Assembly (NCBI RefSeq): GCF_032854445.1
Contig: NC_088303.1
Span: forward strand, 9,743,501 to 9,807,500
DNA: 64,000 bases
Direction: 5' to 3'
Origin: Liolophura sinensis
Lineage: Eukaryota; Mollusca; Polyplacophora; Chitonida; Chitonidae
Position numbers and translations under genes: made by a program. The notes beneath the pieces are model-generated. The model was not told the origin of the DNA, did not search any database, and saw nothing but the letters and a program-made list of their open reading frames with translations. Below are positions 12,071 through 24,374 of this stretch, one piece after another (position 1 is the stretch's first letter; each line of letters starts with the position of its first letter).

Positions 12071-13323
12071 ATTAAATACAATTGCATTCTGAAGACAGTC
12101 TTGTTTAAGTAGCTTGCTCCTGCTCTAAATGCATCTTCTTCACCACATAGGCAATTAATCCCTACATCTAATATCAGGTCATTAAGAACTATAATTTTTT
12201 AGTCTTTCAGTCAACAGGAACTTTGTAAAAACAGACCAGGAATTCTTCGTATCAAAACTCTACACTTTACATTTAAACTTTCTAATATCCAACAGCACAA
12301 CTGTTTCAGAATTTTCAATGAAATTATACTTCTAATGTTATTACATTATTAGCATGACAACCTGGTAAATATTAGTACTGTAATTCTTCGACCTTTTCAT
12401 ATGTTTGCAAGGTGTTTATTTAAGGATATACTGAAGACATAATTGTGTGTAGAATTATAAAATTTTACTTTTTGTAAAGCCCTGAAACTGGCCCACCCAA
12501 AATCAAATTATAAACGTGCATAAACTGCTCTGAAAGTTGATCTTTGCTATGTGAAAAGGTTGAGGAATAAGGGTGGCAAAATTTAAGGAAATACTACATA
12601 TCATGAAGAAAACTGCTCATATCAACATTCAAATGCTTATTTTACTGACTCAATTAAGTGGAGTCAAAGAATTAAACAAAAGCTTCTGGGATAAAAAATT
12701 CACAAGGTTGCTTGCCATTAACAAGACATCTCAAATTCACAAAGATGGCTCGCTTTCCTTCACATTCCCAACTATTACAGAGCTTCCATCCCAGAAAATT
12801 AGTCTTTGGGCAAAAATATCACATTTTATTAATTTTTTTAGAGCTAAAAAACTTGGTGGTATATGTTATGCCTGGAAAGCCTAAGGAAAAGCTGGCATCC
12901 TATATCATAAAGCTACCAGTCCAAGAAAAAAGTAACACTATTTTTGATGCTGAATAGTGTCTTCTGCAATATCTGTACAATGTTTAGGGACTTTTTAACA
13001 CTTAACAGTTGACTGTTGGAACAGAATTTGATTCCCTATTCACAGCAGGGCCTTTCCTTAGAGATACAGCAGTGACTAAAACCAATATATATCAATATTA
13101 GAGAAATATATCACATGTTACTTTTGCGCAAGAAAAACTCAAATGAGGCATGAAAACAGGATGGCTTAAAAAAATCCTATTGGAAGAAAAAGTTCAGATT
13201 TTTTCAGAGGGAACATCTAAAGGCTTCATTAATAGTGTTGATGATATCTGGACTTTAACATGTTACATTGGCACACAATCTGTATCTGTAACACGAACAG
13301 ATGGTGGGTTGGGTAGAGTGCAT
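12071..13323. other. Non-coding stretch
   Basis: AT-rich. One 103-codon plus-strand frame near 12.6-12.9 kb has low-complexity, lysine/isoleucine-biased composition and no support. Confidence 0.55.
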
Positions 13324-13367
13324 GGGGGGGGGGGGGGGGGGGAGAAGAGAAAGAGAGAGAGAGAGAG
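13324..13367 (+). repeat. Poly-G (19 G) plus (GA)n tract
   Basis: Nineteen G residues followed by a purine-only GA repeat. It is the second long G run of the window. Confidence 0.95.
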
Positions 13368-14389
13368 GCTGGTGGAGGCAAACACTGCCACACCTCACAT
13401 GTGACCAACGAGATAAAATGTGCAACTATTTATTAACCATAAAACATGTCCTGGAATTTAAAAAAGAAAAAAGAACACAATCTTGAAGTGTGTACTGTGG
13501 AAGCATGATATGCCCTTGAAATTTATGTTTAATTTCAAATCATGTTGTAGTGCATATAGCAATCAGATGTGTCTAAGGGCTGATTAAATGTTGTAGATGT
13601 AATCCTAATATCCTCCGAGCTATCACAGCATACAGTATTTGGAGGCCACACATAGGCACACACAGGCAGACTCTTAATATATCTCACTCAATCATCTGAC
13701 GTTTCAAAGCAGTCATTTTTTTTTTAACTTGGGTGAAAAGTCATCTAAATTTAAGTAGGTGGCAGACAGTTAGTCATAATATTAAAACTCGTTTTGGCAC
13801 AAGACAAAGATATGTCGGAAAACTGATGAAACTGGTTCAACATGCACAGGAGTAAAAGCACACTGCGAACTTAAAATTGTACCAAGGAGCTCAGAAAACA
13901 ATGAGTGGTTTTGTGACAAGTTACGTGACGTCTTCAAGTCTGAATGGGAACCAGCAAATTGTCCATTTATCAAGTTAACTGCAGAAAACTTCCACTTTAC
14001 TGGGCGGGCAGAATTCTTCAAGTCAATTTCAAATTAATATCTTTGTAAATAAAACAGGGCATTGCTTGTTAGTTTCCATTTAACGCGGTAAAAGCATAAC
14101 AAACGCTGTATTCAACAGCTTAGGAGAAAAACATTCTCAATACCTATTTAAGTAGTTAAATTGTAAGATAGGCCTAAGATGAGATCTCGTTGAACAGATA
14201 TCAACATTGAACTTTCACTTGCTAGGGTGAAGAAATTAATATGCAAAATCAAAATTTCAACATACTAAAAGATCAAAGCATGTTGATAATGACAAACATT
14301 ATACTTATACTGATGTCTTGAACACACAATAATTATAACATATAATACATAACAATTATAAAAATATACATGTAGACATACATTTACAG
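13368..14389. other. Non-coding stretch
   Basis: No supported feature. Confidence 0.6.
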
Positions 14390-14622
14390 GGTCTACATGA
14401 ACAAATAAATATAAAAATAATTATATTTATATTCAAGGAATATATACATATTCCTTGAAAATAACATAAAGCATGAACTTTAAAACTGCAGTTGGAATAT
14501 AACAGAATATAGAAAGTTGAGAAGGCGCTCTATTATTTTTTCCCATGTAAATTCCCCTCACGAGGGGAATCCTTCTTTATTTCTTCGAATAAATAAATAT
14601 ACATATATGTATTCAGACGAAA
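14390..14622. repeat. Cluster of short inverted repeats
   Basis: There are two perfect hairpins: TTCAAGGAATAT / ATATTCCTTGAA with a 4-base loop (14432-14459), and ATTCCCCTC / GAGGGGAAT with a 2-base loop (14551-14570). Weaker palindromes lie at about 14405-14432 (AT-rich) and 14600-14617 (ATACATATATGTAT). No element boundaries or duplications are seen. Confidence 0.6.
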
Positions 14623-15150
14623 GTTTTAGTTAAAATATTTAAAAAGTTAATATGAGAAACAATATGAGAATTCCTTAATTTTGTAATATTTGTTCATTCA
14701 GAGTTAATTTGTGACTACATGCAGGAAATGCTGAGATAAAGTTTCGAAATTGTACACAAAAACACCAATCTCATTTATTAGCAAATGACTGCCCCATCAA
14801 TGCCTTTGTGATCAGAGGTGATGGGAAGACATTTGACGTTGCAATGTTTCAGTCTTATCAGTGCCAAGCATCAAAACTTTCTGCAGTGTCTCGGGCAGAT
14901 TTGATAGTTATGTTATTTCTGGTCCTAATAAATGTGCTCAGCTGACCATCTTAACAAAAAACACAAACATGTTTAATAATTTTTTTTAGCACACACCATA
15001 GGAAGCTGGATAAGTAAACAATGAAGTGAAGTTTTTACAGGAAAAACCAAACTATGCACCTTATGCAAATCTAGTGATATCATGAACATAAAATATATAA
15101 TTTCATCTGATATGTTATCTGTTACCAGCAATATATTATTTAATCCAACA
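14623..15150. other. Non-coding stretch
   Basis: No feature recognised. Confidence 0.6.
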
Positions 15151-15220
15151 AATTTATTAATGTATTTGATTGGTGTTTTTCCATCATACTCAAGAATATT
15201 TCACTCACAAGATGTCAGCT
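15151..15220 (-). repeat. tRNA-headed SINE, 3' tail fragment
   Basis: TATTTGATTGGTGTTTTTCC and ACTCAAGAATATTTCACT match the tail region of the SINE family. The core and head are missing. Confidence 0.7.
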
Positions 15221-17036
15221 ATCCCATGAAATTTAAACAGTTCTAAGAATCAGAACTTTGGACAAAAGATTTAATACCCTGACCAGGGTGTTCAAACATC
15301 CACGAATCCTAACATTTCTGTTAAATATTTACACAGGGCTGGAAATCGCATTTCACTATCAAATAAATATTTGACCTATTGGTAAACTTTATTTAATGAG
15401 ACAGAGAATGGATAGGCTTAGTGATTTAACATATCTTATCTTCCAAGTACTCATCTCACCAACTCACTTTCAAAATTAAAATTTAATGTCCTAAAATCAA
15501 TAAAGGCACCATGTTGAGCATAAAATGAACATTTAACAATGATCAAGAAAAAAAAGTAGTCATATATATGTTAATAAGTGATAAAACATGATGACTTATT
15601 GTTAAATTTGCTTAAATATTCATGTATGTGTATTAATTGTCAACATGAAATTAATTAACTTCACACAAATTTTTGCTCATCACATCATTGATATATTCAA
15701 TATTTGTAATTCTTAGCTGTGTTTAATGACTATTGAAAAATTTTTAAAAAATTTTTTTACTTTGAAACCAAACAAAACCATCCCATTTGGTAAGTGTGGA
15801 CATTTGAAAATTTTGCAAGTCATATGTATCGCACAACATCATTAGACTCTACACAAAATCTGTTTGAAAATTGTTGTCTCTTATTTTTTCTTTAACGTCG
15901 AAATACCTTGATGATAAATGCAATGGACAAAATGATTTTATACTTAAATTTTTATGTGCAAGTGACAAAGTAACTTTTTTACACAAATTATTTCCTTCAT
16001 TTCATGAAGTTTTTACACTGCACTCAAGACTATGATAAGCAGTGCCTGTTAAGGTGTTTCTTGTGCCTGTACTATCATTAGTTTCCATTAATTGGTTTTA
16101 GCCAATCCTAACCACTCCATAATCTATATTACACTCTAAAAGCGTAATACCTAATTATGACAATACTATTCTTAAACAAGATTTACAATTAATACATGTT
16201 GAACAAATACATCAAAAGAAAGAAAAACAAATATGACCGCATATCAGTTTTCATCAAAACACAATTTGTGAAATAAAATACGGCACAAATACAAGGAAAA
16301 TGTTATCATACTGACAAAAAAATCAACAGTGCATATACAATTTGCCATGTGCAATAATGTGTTGACAAAAATACCATGTTTATAACTGAAAGCATATGAA
16401 CTTACATCATAATGTTAATTCTATGTAAACTTCATTTCCCGCTTATCAAATAGGAAACTTTTTGATAATTTTACCAATATACCCCACTAAGTACATGCAC
16501 ATGTAGTTCACAATGTGTACATATTACAAGTTTTAATGTGAAGTTCTATATGATTCTAGCAATTAGCATCACATTTAGAGAAATATGCCAGGGGTATGAT
16601 CCTTACAGACACATTTCTGCCATATCTGTAACATTTACCTGTATAAATGGTATTACAAAACGAATCACAACACTGCACCCTTACCAATGACTACAGTGAT
16701 TACTAGTGCTAACTGATATATGTTTAGCAAGTTTGGATTGTGTGCAAAAATGCACATAGTGCTTGTTTTTTACAGGAATGTACAGGTATTTGCATTTTTG
16801 CAAAAAGTGTTAAACAAACAATGTGTATAGCTAAGTGTAGGTATAAAGTAAATATATTGTTGTGAAGATAGCAATAATAGGTTAAAATTCTAACCAAGTA
16901 AAGATATTTGAATGGCGCATGCAAACAATAACAGAATACACATGTATATGTTCATGTATGATGTAAAGTGGAGGTTATGGAACAGTTAGAGCATACTGTT
17001 CTGTACAACAGACAAAGTATAAACAAATGGGCCTAC
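15221..17036. other. Non-coding stretch
   Basis: AT-rich with no supported feature. If the 17.2 kb exon is real, this would be intron downstream of it. Confidence 0.55.
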
Positions 17037-17265
17037 CTCCAATACTTCTGCCCTCTTTGTTGGCCAATGGGGTCGAGTAGCCCCGGGAACGACCCCTGGG
17101 AGTACCTGAAAGGAAATATCACATCTTGCGTTACTTTGGTACCCACTTCAGAGAAGCTTCTCTCCCCTGGTTTCAGGTACGACGACAGTTTTAGGCCTGC
17201 AATGGTGGCCAATTCATGAGCAACTTCAGCTCTTTCCTTTGACATTTTCACGCCAATTTTCAGAG
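17037..17265 (-). CDS. Candidate coding exon, unknown protein
   Basis: This is one of the few GC-richer, stop-free segments on the minus strand. After a possible acceptor (GATCTAAG, ending at 17266) the frame reads through LKIGVK into MSKERAEVAHELATIAGLKL and on to GQQRGQKYW, about 75 codons. The downstream boundary TTGGAG|GTAGGC (exon end 17037) is a good donor, and the in-frame stop lies inside that GTAG, as expected when an intron follows. An internal ATG at 17243-17245 (context AAAATGT) could instead make this a first exon. A second possible donor, TTTCAG|GTACTC, would end it at 17106; that site also looks like an acceptor. The residues are mixed and polar, unlike the low-complexity frames elsewhere. 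I do not recognise the family and see no domain motif. If joined to the 59.3 kb exon the phase fits, but nothing else shows they belong together. Confidence 0.4.
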
Positions 17266-19150
17266 CTTAGATCACAAAAATTAATTCCAGGAAGACGATT
17301 CACGGCTCTTCACAACCTCGTAGCAAAGAAACAAGGTTGAGCAAACAGATTGGAGGAGAAAAATAAGAACTAGGCTTTGCTGTTTGGATGTTAGCAAGTT
17401 TTAACAAAGACTCTGTGTCTTTTTACTTTTGTGATGAAATAGTTTCTTGGTTTCGCCTTTTTTAAGTGTTCTGACGGAATTAGTTTTTCCTCAGGGGCTG
17501 TTTTTAGGCCCAATGATTGTGCTCCTTTCTCACATTACTCTTGCAACAACTAATAAACAACTCTTTGTTTTGCTGTTTCTGACAAAAATATAACGCAGAA
17601 TAAAACAACACATGCAATGAATATCCGATATTAGCATAAGGTTTTAATTCCCTCCAGCTTTTTCCACAGCAAAGTAACTTTCAGTTGTACACGTTCTATC
17701 TCAGAACTTCAGTTACAGCCTCACAGCAAAATGACAGCACATATGTTGCTATAGCAACACATCTTTATGAGGATAATGGATCAATTCAAATGTATCAATT
17801 TGGAGAAGAGTGTAAAAAAAACTGACACGACAAGACCAGAATTCTGATTTGCTAATAAACAGACCCCTCTTTAAAAACAACATCAAACATATTCAGCATT
17901 TACAACTATTTTTTCAAACAGGGGAAATTGGGGAAGTAAGTTTTTCATCATCCTAGCATGATGTGCTATATATACGTATATTTGTTTCTAGTAGAAAACA
18001 TTACTTTCTTCCAGTTGTTTATTACAACAGTAAGTGAATATATTTTCCACAGATGCACATGTAAGAAAATAAAAAGTTGTCCAGCTGAAAAAAATATCTT
18101 CATTTTCATCATCAGCATCATCTTACACTGTATATACTTTACTTCATAAACCGTGACAATCCTTTTTATAATTTACCATTTTTATCGTTCTAAATAATAA
18201 GTAATTAGTATCTTTTTTTAAATATTCTATTTAGGAGATGGATGTATTATATACATCACAGGTACATGTATCAAAAAGCATACAAGCAAATTTTGTCAGA
18301 CAGCATAATGACATTAATTTCCCTCACATTTCTTCTTTCTTAAAATCTCACAGGATTTACGGTATCCTGCCAAAAGTAGTGGCTTGAAGAAAGTTTAAGC
18401 TAGTATATGAAATAACAAATTATGTGTATTAGCATTTTAATGTCTTTTCTCTTTTATTCTACAAGGAAGCATATAATTAAGCTTTATGGTTTATGTTTTA
18501 TGCATGATAAAAAAAATTATTTATTTAATTGCTGTTTTATGCCAAAAATGAAAAATAAATAAATAAAAAAAAATATCCACCCTTGAAATGTGTTAAGTAA
18601 CTAGTAAATCACAGGAGAGAATTAAGAGAGGCCGAAGACCTTCATGCTGTTGCCACATACAGTCAGTGCACACAGACAGGATACAAACAAACTCCTCACA
18701 GGTGATAATTTATCAAAACAAGCCCTTGGATATCTTCTTATCACGACTACTTTTTAATAGTGACACTCATTTTGGTGTACACTGAGGACAATACACTATA
18801 AAGCCAAATGTATAAATTCCACTGTAAATTCAAGCAAATTTAAAACTACCTTAGAAAATCGAAGCGTTGCACAATGCAGAGGTTAATGTGCATGCCACCT
18901 TCTGCATAGATTGTGTAGCAGTCTGAATGGCTCAGGCCGCCAAATATTCCTTCCCACTACAACTGTTCCTGTCAGGCATATCGCCTTTACAAGGACATAC
19001 ATAAGACACATGTTTGCCCCATGAAATCTCCAAGAAAGAAAAAAGTGTTGACAAAATTTCCACAGCTTTTCCCTCTAACTTCATCCATCAAGTAAACCTT
19101 TAAATTACTGCATTTAAGTATATCCAATACTTCAGGCTGTTTCAATCAAG
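17266..19150. other. Non-coding stretch
   Basis: No supported gene. A short fragment near 18515-18565 (TTTATTTAATTGCTGTTTTA) may be a very decayed SINE tail. If the 17.2 kb segment is a first exon, its promoter would lie at 17.27-17.45 kb, where I see no TATA or CCAAT box in a convincing position. Confidence 0.5.
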
Positions 19151-19571
19151 TGGACTATTACTGATCATCACTGAAAAACGCACAAGGCCACTCTCAAAAC
19201 AATGGACTAATATAATGATAGTCCTCAGTGAAAAACCTATTGGGCCACTCAGAAAGCAGACAATACGCTAATGATTGTTAATCAAAACCCCACTAGTCCA
19301 CTCAGAAAGTGAAAAATACATTAATGGTGGTCAGTGAAAAACCCTTTGAGCCACTCAGAACGGGAGTCGTGGACTAATGGTCTTTAGCAGAAAAACCCAT
19401 TGGGCCACTCAGAATGGTAGTCATGGACTAATGGTCTTTAGTAAAAAAACACACTGAGTTACTCAGAATGGGAGTCATGGACTAATGGTCTTAAGTAAAA
19501 AAACATACTGCACCACTCAGAATGGGAGTGTCCTTCCTGAAAATCCCATCGGGCCACTCAAACAGGGAGGC
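19151..19571. repeat. 54-bp minisatellite
   Basis: About eight diverged copies of a 54-bp unit containing CCACTCAGAATGGGAGTC, GGACTAATGGTCTTTAGT and a run of A before CCCATTGGG. Central copies are most alike and the edges degenerate. There is no coding potential. Confidence 0.85.
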
Positions 19572-21372
19572 CCCCAAAATATTTAAAAACCCAATGCAAC
19601 TTAACAGGAATCTTAGCTTCATGCAGAACCAAATCCCGCCAGCCTAATTCTCTTGCTTATATGAATCCAACAAAAGACACACAGCAGAAAAAAAAATCCT
19701 CCCAATGGAGGCAAGTAAAAAAAAGTTCTGAGTTGATGCAAACTGCTGACAGGCTTTAATTTATTAATTGGTTTTAATTACAATGTTCTGTTATTGAATT
19801 TTTGTCTGTGCTGTTTCCGTTCGCACAAAATTGTCAGGAGCACCTATCAAATTTATGTCTTACAAAAGAACAAGATATTGCTTACATATTGTTATTCCAT
19901 CCACACTAATGATTTAACATTGAAATAAAAAGGTGTCCAAATTTAAGTTCAAATGAGTTAAACCCTGAAATGCTTTTGGCACAGGTTGTTCTGTGTATGA
20001 GCTCAAATTTCTGCAGATCGTGATGCAACCAATTCAAAAGCCTTTGTTTCCACGACAACGGGTGAAGATAAATGACTTGTGTCATGTGCTCTTGTCACGA
20101 AAATTTTCATCTGGGAAAGTACACTAGATTGACCCTTCACCATTTTCGTTACAGGAACATCTCTGAAATAGCCTAACAAAACAGTCAGCCTTCCCCGCAA
20201 CAAAAACAATGCCTTGGAAATGTCCTGAAAACTAAAGCCTTACGACAGATGTAATAATTCATCTTGTCAATGTGGTAAAAAAAAATGGATCTCAGGTAAG
20301 GGATCAGCCTTTGAACACACTCGAGAGAAAAGGTGAAATGCTTCACTATTTATTTTTAACCAAATCCTCCATGATACTACAACTCACTGCATCAACTGGA
20401 CCACCCATATTAAACCAAGCTGCTCAATAATGCAATCAGATTAACGCCAAATTAACCAGGTGCCAACTTAGAATTTTGCTTTCCCTCCCATATACTTAAG
20501 CTCTTTTTTACCCTTCTGGCAGACAGATCTACACAAGCTCCACAACTTCTTGACAAATAACCTTGTCACTATGACAACGTACCAACACTTGAAGACAACA
20601 CATATAAAAATTCCACATTCCAATATACTAATGCTACCAACATTAACATCACATAGTGCTTCACTAAAATTTTCGCAATATTTTATAAAAGTTTAATAGT
20701 CCTTTAGTCCTCTACATGGACTTCGAAAAAAAAATTTCAAGATGGTTACCCTCACAGAACTCGACTGGTCCTGTAACAGTTCAATTACTTTGAAACAGTG
20801 TGTTTTTAATATTGTGGTGTTACTTTGTTATAAAAATAAACACCATAAAGCTTTACCGTTTAGTATGTGGCTAAATGATTAAATATACTACAGCTCTAGA
20901 GTAAATTTTCATCTTAAGTCACTGCACTGGCAACATTGCCATCACATAACTATATCTTTATGTTTACAAATGCCTTTCAAACTCTTCACTGACCCAGTAA
21001 TGCCTGAAACAAAAACATCTGAATCAAACTGGCTTAAAGTCTATACCACAGACTTTTAGAAGATTTGCTAATCAAATAAAATTTTGCTGGCTACAACTAT
21101 TACCCCTGAGTAACTAGACACCTTGTATCTGTACTATTTATAGTATGAACACAATTGCAAAGATAAAAATTTGTAACAATTTTTTTTTATAATTTTGAAT
21201 GGTAATATGCGCACAGACAAGGCTGGTATTTTATGAAAGGTCATTAATAGGGCTGTTCTCAAATAATAGCTAATATTTGATTATATTTGTGTTGACTGAT
21301 ATTTTGCCAAAAATCTGTGGCATATCTGGTGTAATTTCTTTCAGAAATACTTCTGCTTTGGAAATTGTAAAC
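19572..21372. other. Non-coding stretch
   Basis: AT-rich. A 68-codon minus-strand frame at 20003-20209 has fairly balanced composition, but no splice sites or recognised family support it. Confidence 0.5.
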
Positions 21373-23287
21373 ATATTGCATATCTGGCATCATGCAATCT
21401 TAGACACCAGACACACATAATCCTGCAGGCCTGGCAAAATGCAATTCTTGCATCTAGACATCATATTCACATAATCCTGCAGACTTGGCAACATGTTACA
21501 CAAACGTCCAGACATCAGACACACATAATCCTGCAGATCTGACAACATGCAATAGCATCTAGACATCAAATTAACATAATCGTGCTGATCTAGCATCATG
21601 AAATACAAACGTCCAGACATCAGACTCAAATAATCCTGCAGATCTGGCAATCTGCAATACTAGCGTCTAGACATCAGATTCACTTAATTGGCTAATCTAG
21701 CATCATGTAATATACTAACGTCCAGTCATCAGACTCACATAACCGTGCTGATCTAGCATCATGAAATACAAACGTCCAGACATCAGACTCAAATAATCCC
21801 GCAGATCTGGCAATCTGCAATACTAGCGTCTAGACATCAGATTCACTTAATTGGCTAATCTAGCATCGTGTAACATACTAACGTCCAGCCATCAGACTCA
21901 CATAACCGTGCTGATCTAGCATCATGTTATACAAACGTCCAGCCATCAGACTCACATAACCGTGCTGATCTAGCATCATGTAATGTACTAACGTCCAGCC
22001 ATCAGACTCACATAACCGTACTGATCTAGCATCATGTTATACTAACGTCCAGTCATCAGACTCACATAACCGTGCTGATCTAGCATCGTGTAATATACTA
22101 ACGTCCAGCCATCAGACTCACATAACCGTGCTGATCTAGCATCGTGTAATATACTAACGTCCAGCCATCAGACTCACATAACCATGCAGATCTAGCATCG
22201 TGTAATATACTAACTTCCAGCCATCAGACTCACATAACCGTGCTGATCTAGCATCATGTTATACAAACGTCCAGTCATCAGACTCACATAACCGTCCTGA
22301 TCTAGCATCATGTAATATACTAACGTCCAGCCATCAGACTCACATAACCGTGCTGATCTGCATCGTGTAATATACTAACGTCCATCCATCAGACTCACAT
22401 AACCGTGCTGATCTAGCATCATGTAATATACTAACGTCCAGCCATCAGACTCACATAACCGTCCTGATCTAGCATCATGTTATACTAACGTCCAGTCATC
22501 AGACTCACATAACCGTCCTGATCTAGCATCATATTATACTAACGTCCAGCCATCAGACTCACATAACCGTCCTGATCTAGCATCATGTAATGTACTAACG
22601 TCCAGCCATCAGACTCACATAACCGTGCTGATCTAGCATCATGTTATACAAACGTCCAGTCATCAGACTCACATAACCGTGCTGATCTGCATCGTGTAAT
22701 ATACCAACGTCCATCCATCAGACTCACATAACCGTGCAGATCTAGCATCGTGTAATATACTAACTTCCAGCCATCAGACTCACATAACCGTGCTGATCTA
22801 GCATCATGTTATACAAACGTCCAGTCATCAGACTCACATAACCGTCCTGATCTAGCATCATGTAATATACTAACGTCCAGCCATCAGACTCACATAACCG
22901 TGCTGATCTGCATCGTGTAATATACTAACGTCCATCCATCAGACTCACATAACCGTGCTGATCTAGCATCATGTAATATACTAACGTCCAGCCATCAGAC
23001 TCACATAACCGTCCTGATCTAGCATCATGTTATACTAACGTCCAGTCATCAGACTCACATAACCGTCCTGATCTAGCATCATATTATACTAACGTCCAGA
23101 CATCAGATTCACATAACCGTGCTGATCTAGCATCATGTAATGTACTAACATCCAGTCACCAGGCTCACATAACCATCCTGATCTAGCATCATGTAATGTA
23201 CTAACATCCAGACATCAGATTCACATAATCCTGCAGATCTGGCAACATGCCATGCTAGCATCTAGACATCAGATTCACTCAATCCTA
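21373..23287. repeat. 55-bp tandem array with 550-bp higher-order duplication
   Basis: About 35 head-to-tail units with the core CAGACTCACATAACCGTG, CTGATCTAGCATCATG and TACTAACGTCCAGCCATC. Units differ by a few diagnostic changes (GTGCTG/GTCCTG, TATAC/AATATAC, ACGTCCAG/ACTTCCAG). The order of variants repeats: 22185-22549 and 22735-23099 match base for base at an offset of exactly 550 bp, which is ten units. The first and last few units share a different variant (ATAATCCTGCAGATCTGGCA), so the interior has been homogenised and the edges kept an older form. Frames here encode nothing. Unequal exchange or gene conversion is the usual cause of such structure. Confidence 0.95.
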
Positions 23288-24374
23288 CAACCTGCACTTT
23301 ATATGTCAAAATTTTCAAATAAAATGAAAACAAAGCAACAGATAGTTTCTCAAAATCTTATCTGAATGTGTGAAAGCACACCACATTTGTATTTTGTGGA
23401 AAAACTTTTTCTTCTTTAAGTGAGGCTTACTATATACATGCAAAATACAAAATATCTAACTCCATTCCAGCTCTGGATTTATACACCTTCTCATTCATTT
23501 ATTTGGAATATTATCTTTTTATCACAATGATAACAATTGTACTAATCAACTGCTTAGCAATCCCATCATTCAAACAAATCTCAATTTACTATGAATGGCA
23601 ATATAAAATAAAGACTTTCTTGACAGCAAATGTTTATTACCTAAATATTTTCACTATCAACATATCTTTTTAATAGAGCAATATGGTGACAGTTAAGTTT
23701 TGTCACTCAAATCCCAGATACCAGGGGAGGCAACTGACTGCTGAACGTACAGGTTAACTTGCAAATCTAATTCTAATGCTAAAGGCTGGTCTATGATTGT
23801 TCATAAAGCACACGAATCAAGACAAAATCAGATTTACAGCGACTTGCCTGTGGGCTAATATAATAGAAAACTAAACCTTTTCCCATTAGATATGACAAAC
23901 ATATTGTATATTTTGTAGTCAGTAACACTTCAGATAGCATTTACTAATCTAAACATTCATGTTATTAGTATTAACATCTGGATATATTTAATATTCAAAT
24001 TTATAGTATTTGCATGTATGCTTTTTATATGATTTCAATATATGAAACATGTTTTGAACAGAAACAAGTTTATCTTGTTTTCAACGCATTAATCAAATCT
24101 TTAATTCAGTCAAATTAATGCAATTTACTTCATGATTAAAGCAAACAATAAAATTCAAACAGTTCGTGTAGAAATCACCAGTATTCAAGTTTCTAATTTG
24201 CATTAATAAAATACTTGCCATAATGACATAGTTTTGTTTTGATATAAAACTGATTTCTGATTGATTTATCAGATGAAGATATTTTGTTAAACACAAAAGA
24301 CAACTATCTGCATATTTACAACAAAATAAACAGAAGAACTGGAACACATATCCTTTTTTCAACATTTTTACATA
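23288..24374. other. Non-coding stretch
   Basis: AT-rich, no feature recognised. Confidence 0.6.

Noticed and set aside
12573-12884. 103-codon plus-strand frame
   Set aside because: Composition matches random AT-rich translation; a second phase is also open.
18515-18565. TTTATTTAATTGCTGTTTTA as a SINE tail
   Set aside because: Too short and AT-rich to separate from chance similarity.
20003-20209. 68-codon minus-strand frame with fairly balanced residues
   Set aside because: No start context, splice pair or recognised family; too weak to call.
21373-23287. Possible CRISPR-like or satellite array
   Set aside because: The units are continuous tandem repeats without unique spacers, and the DNA is animal; it is a minisatellite.
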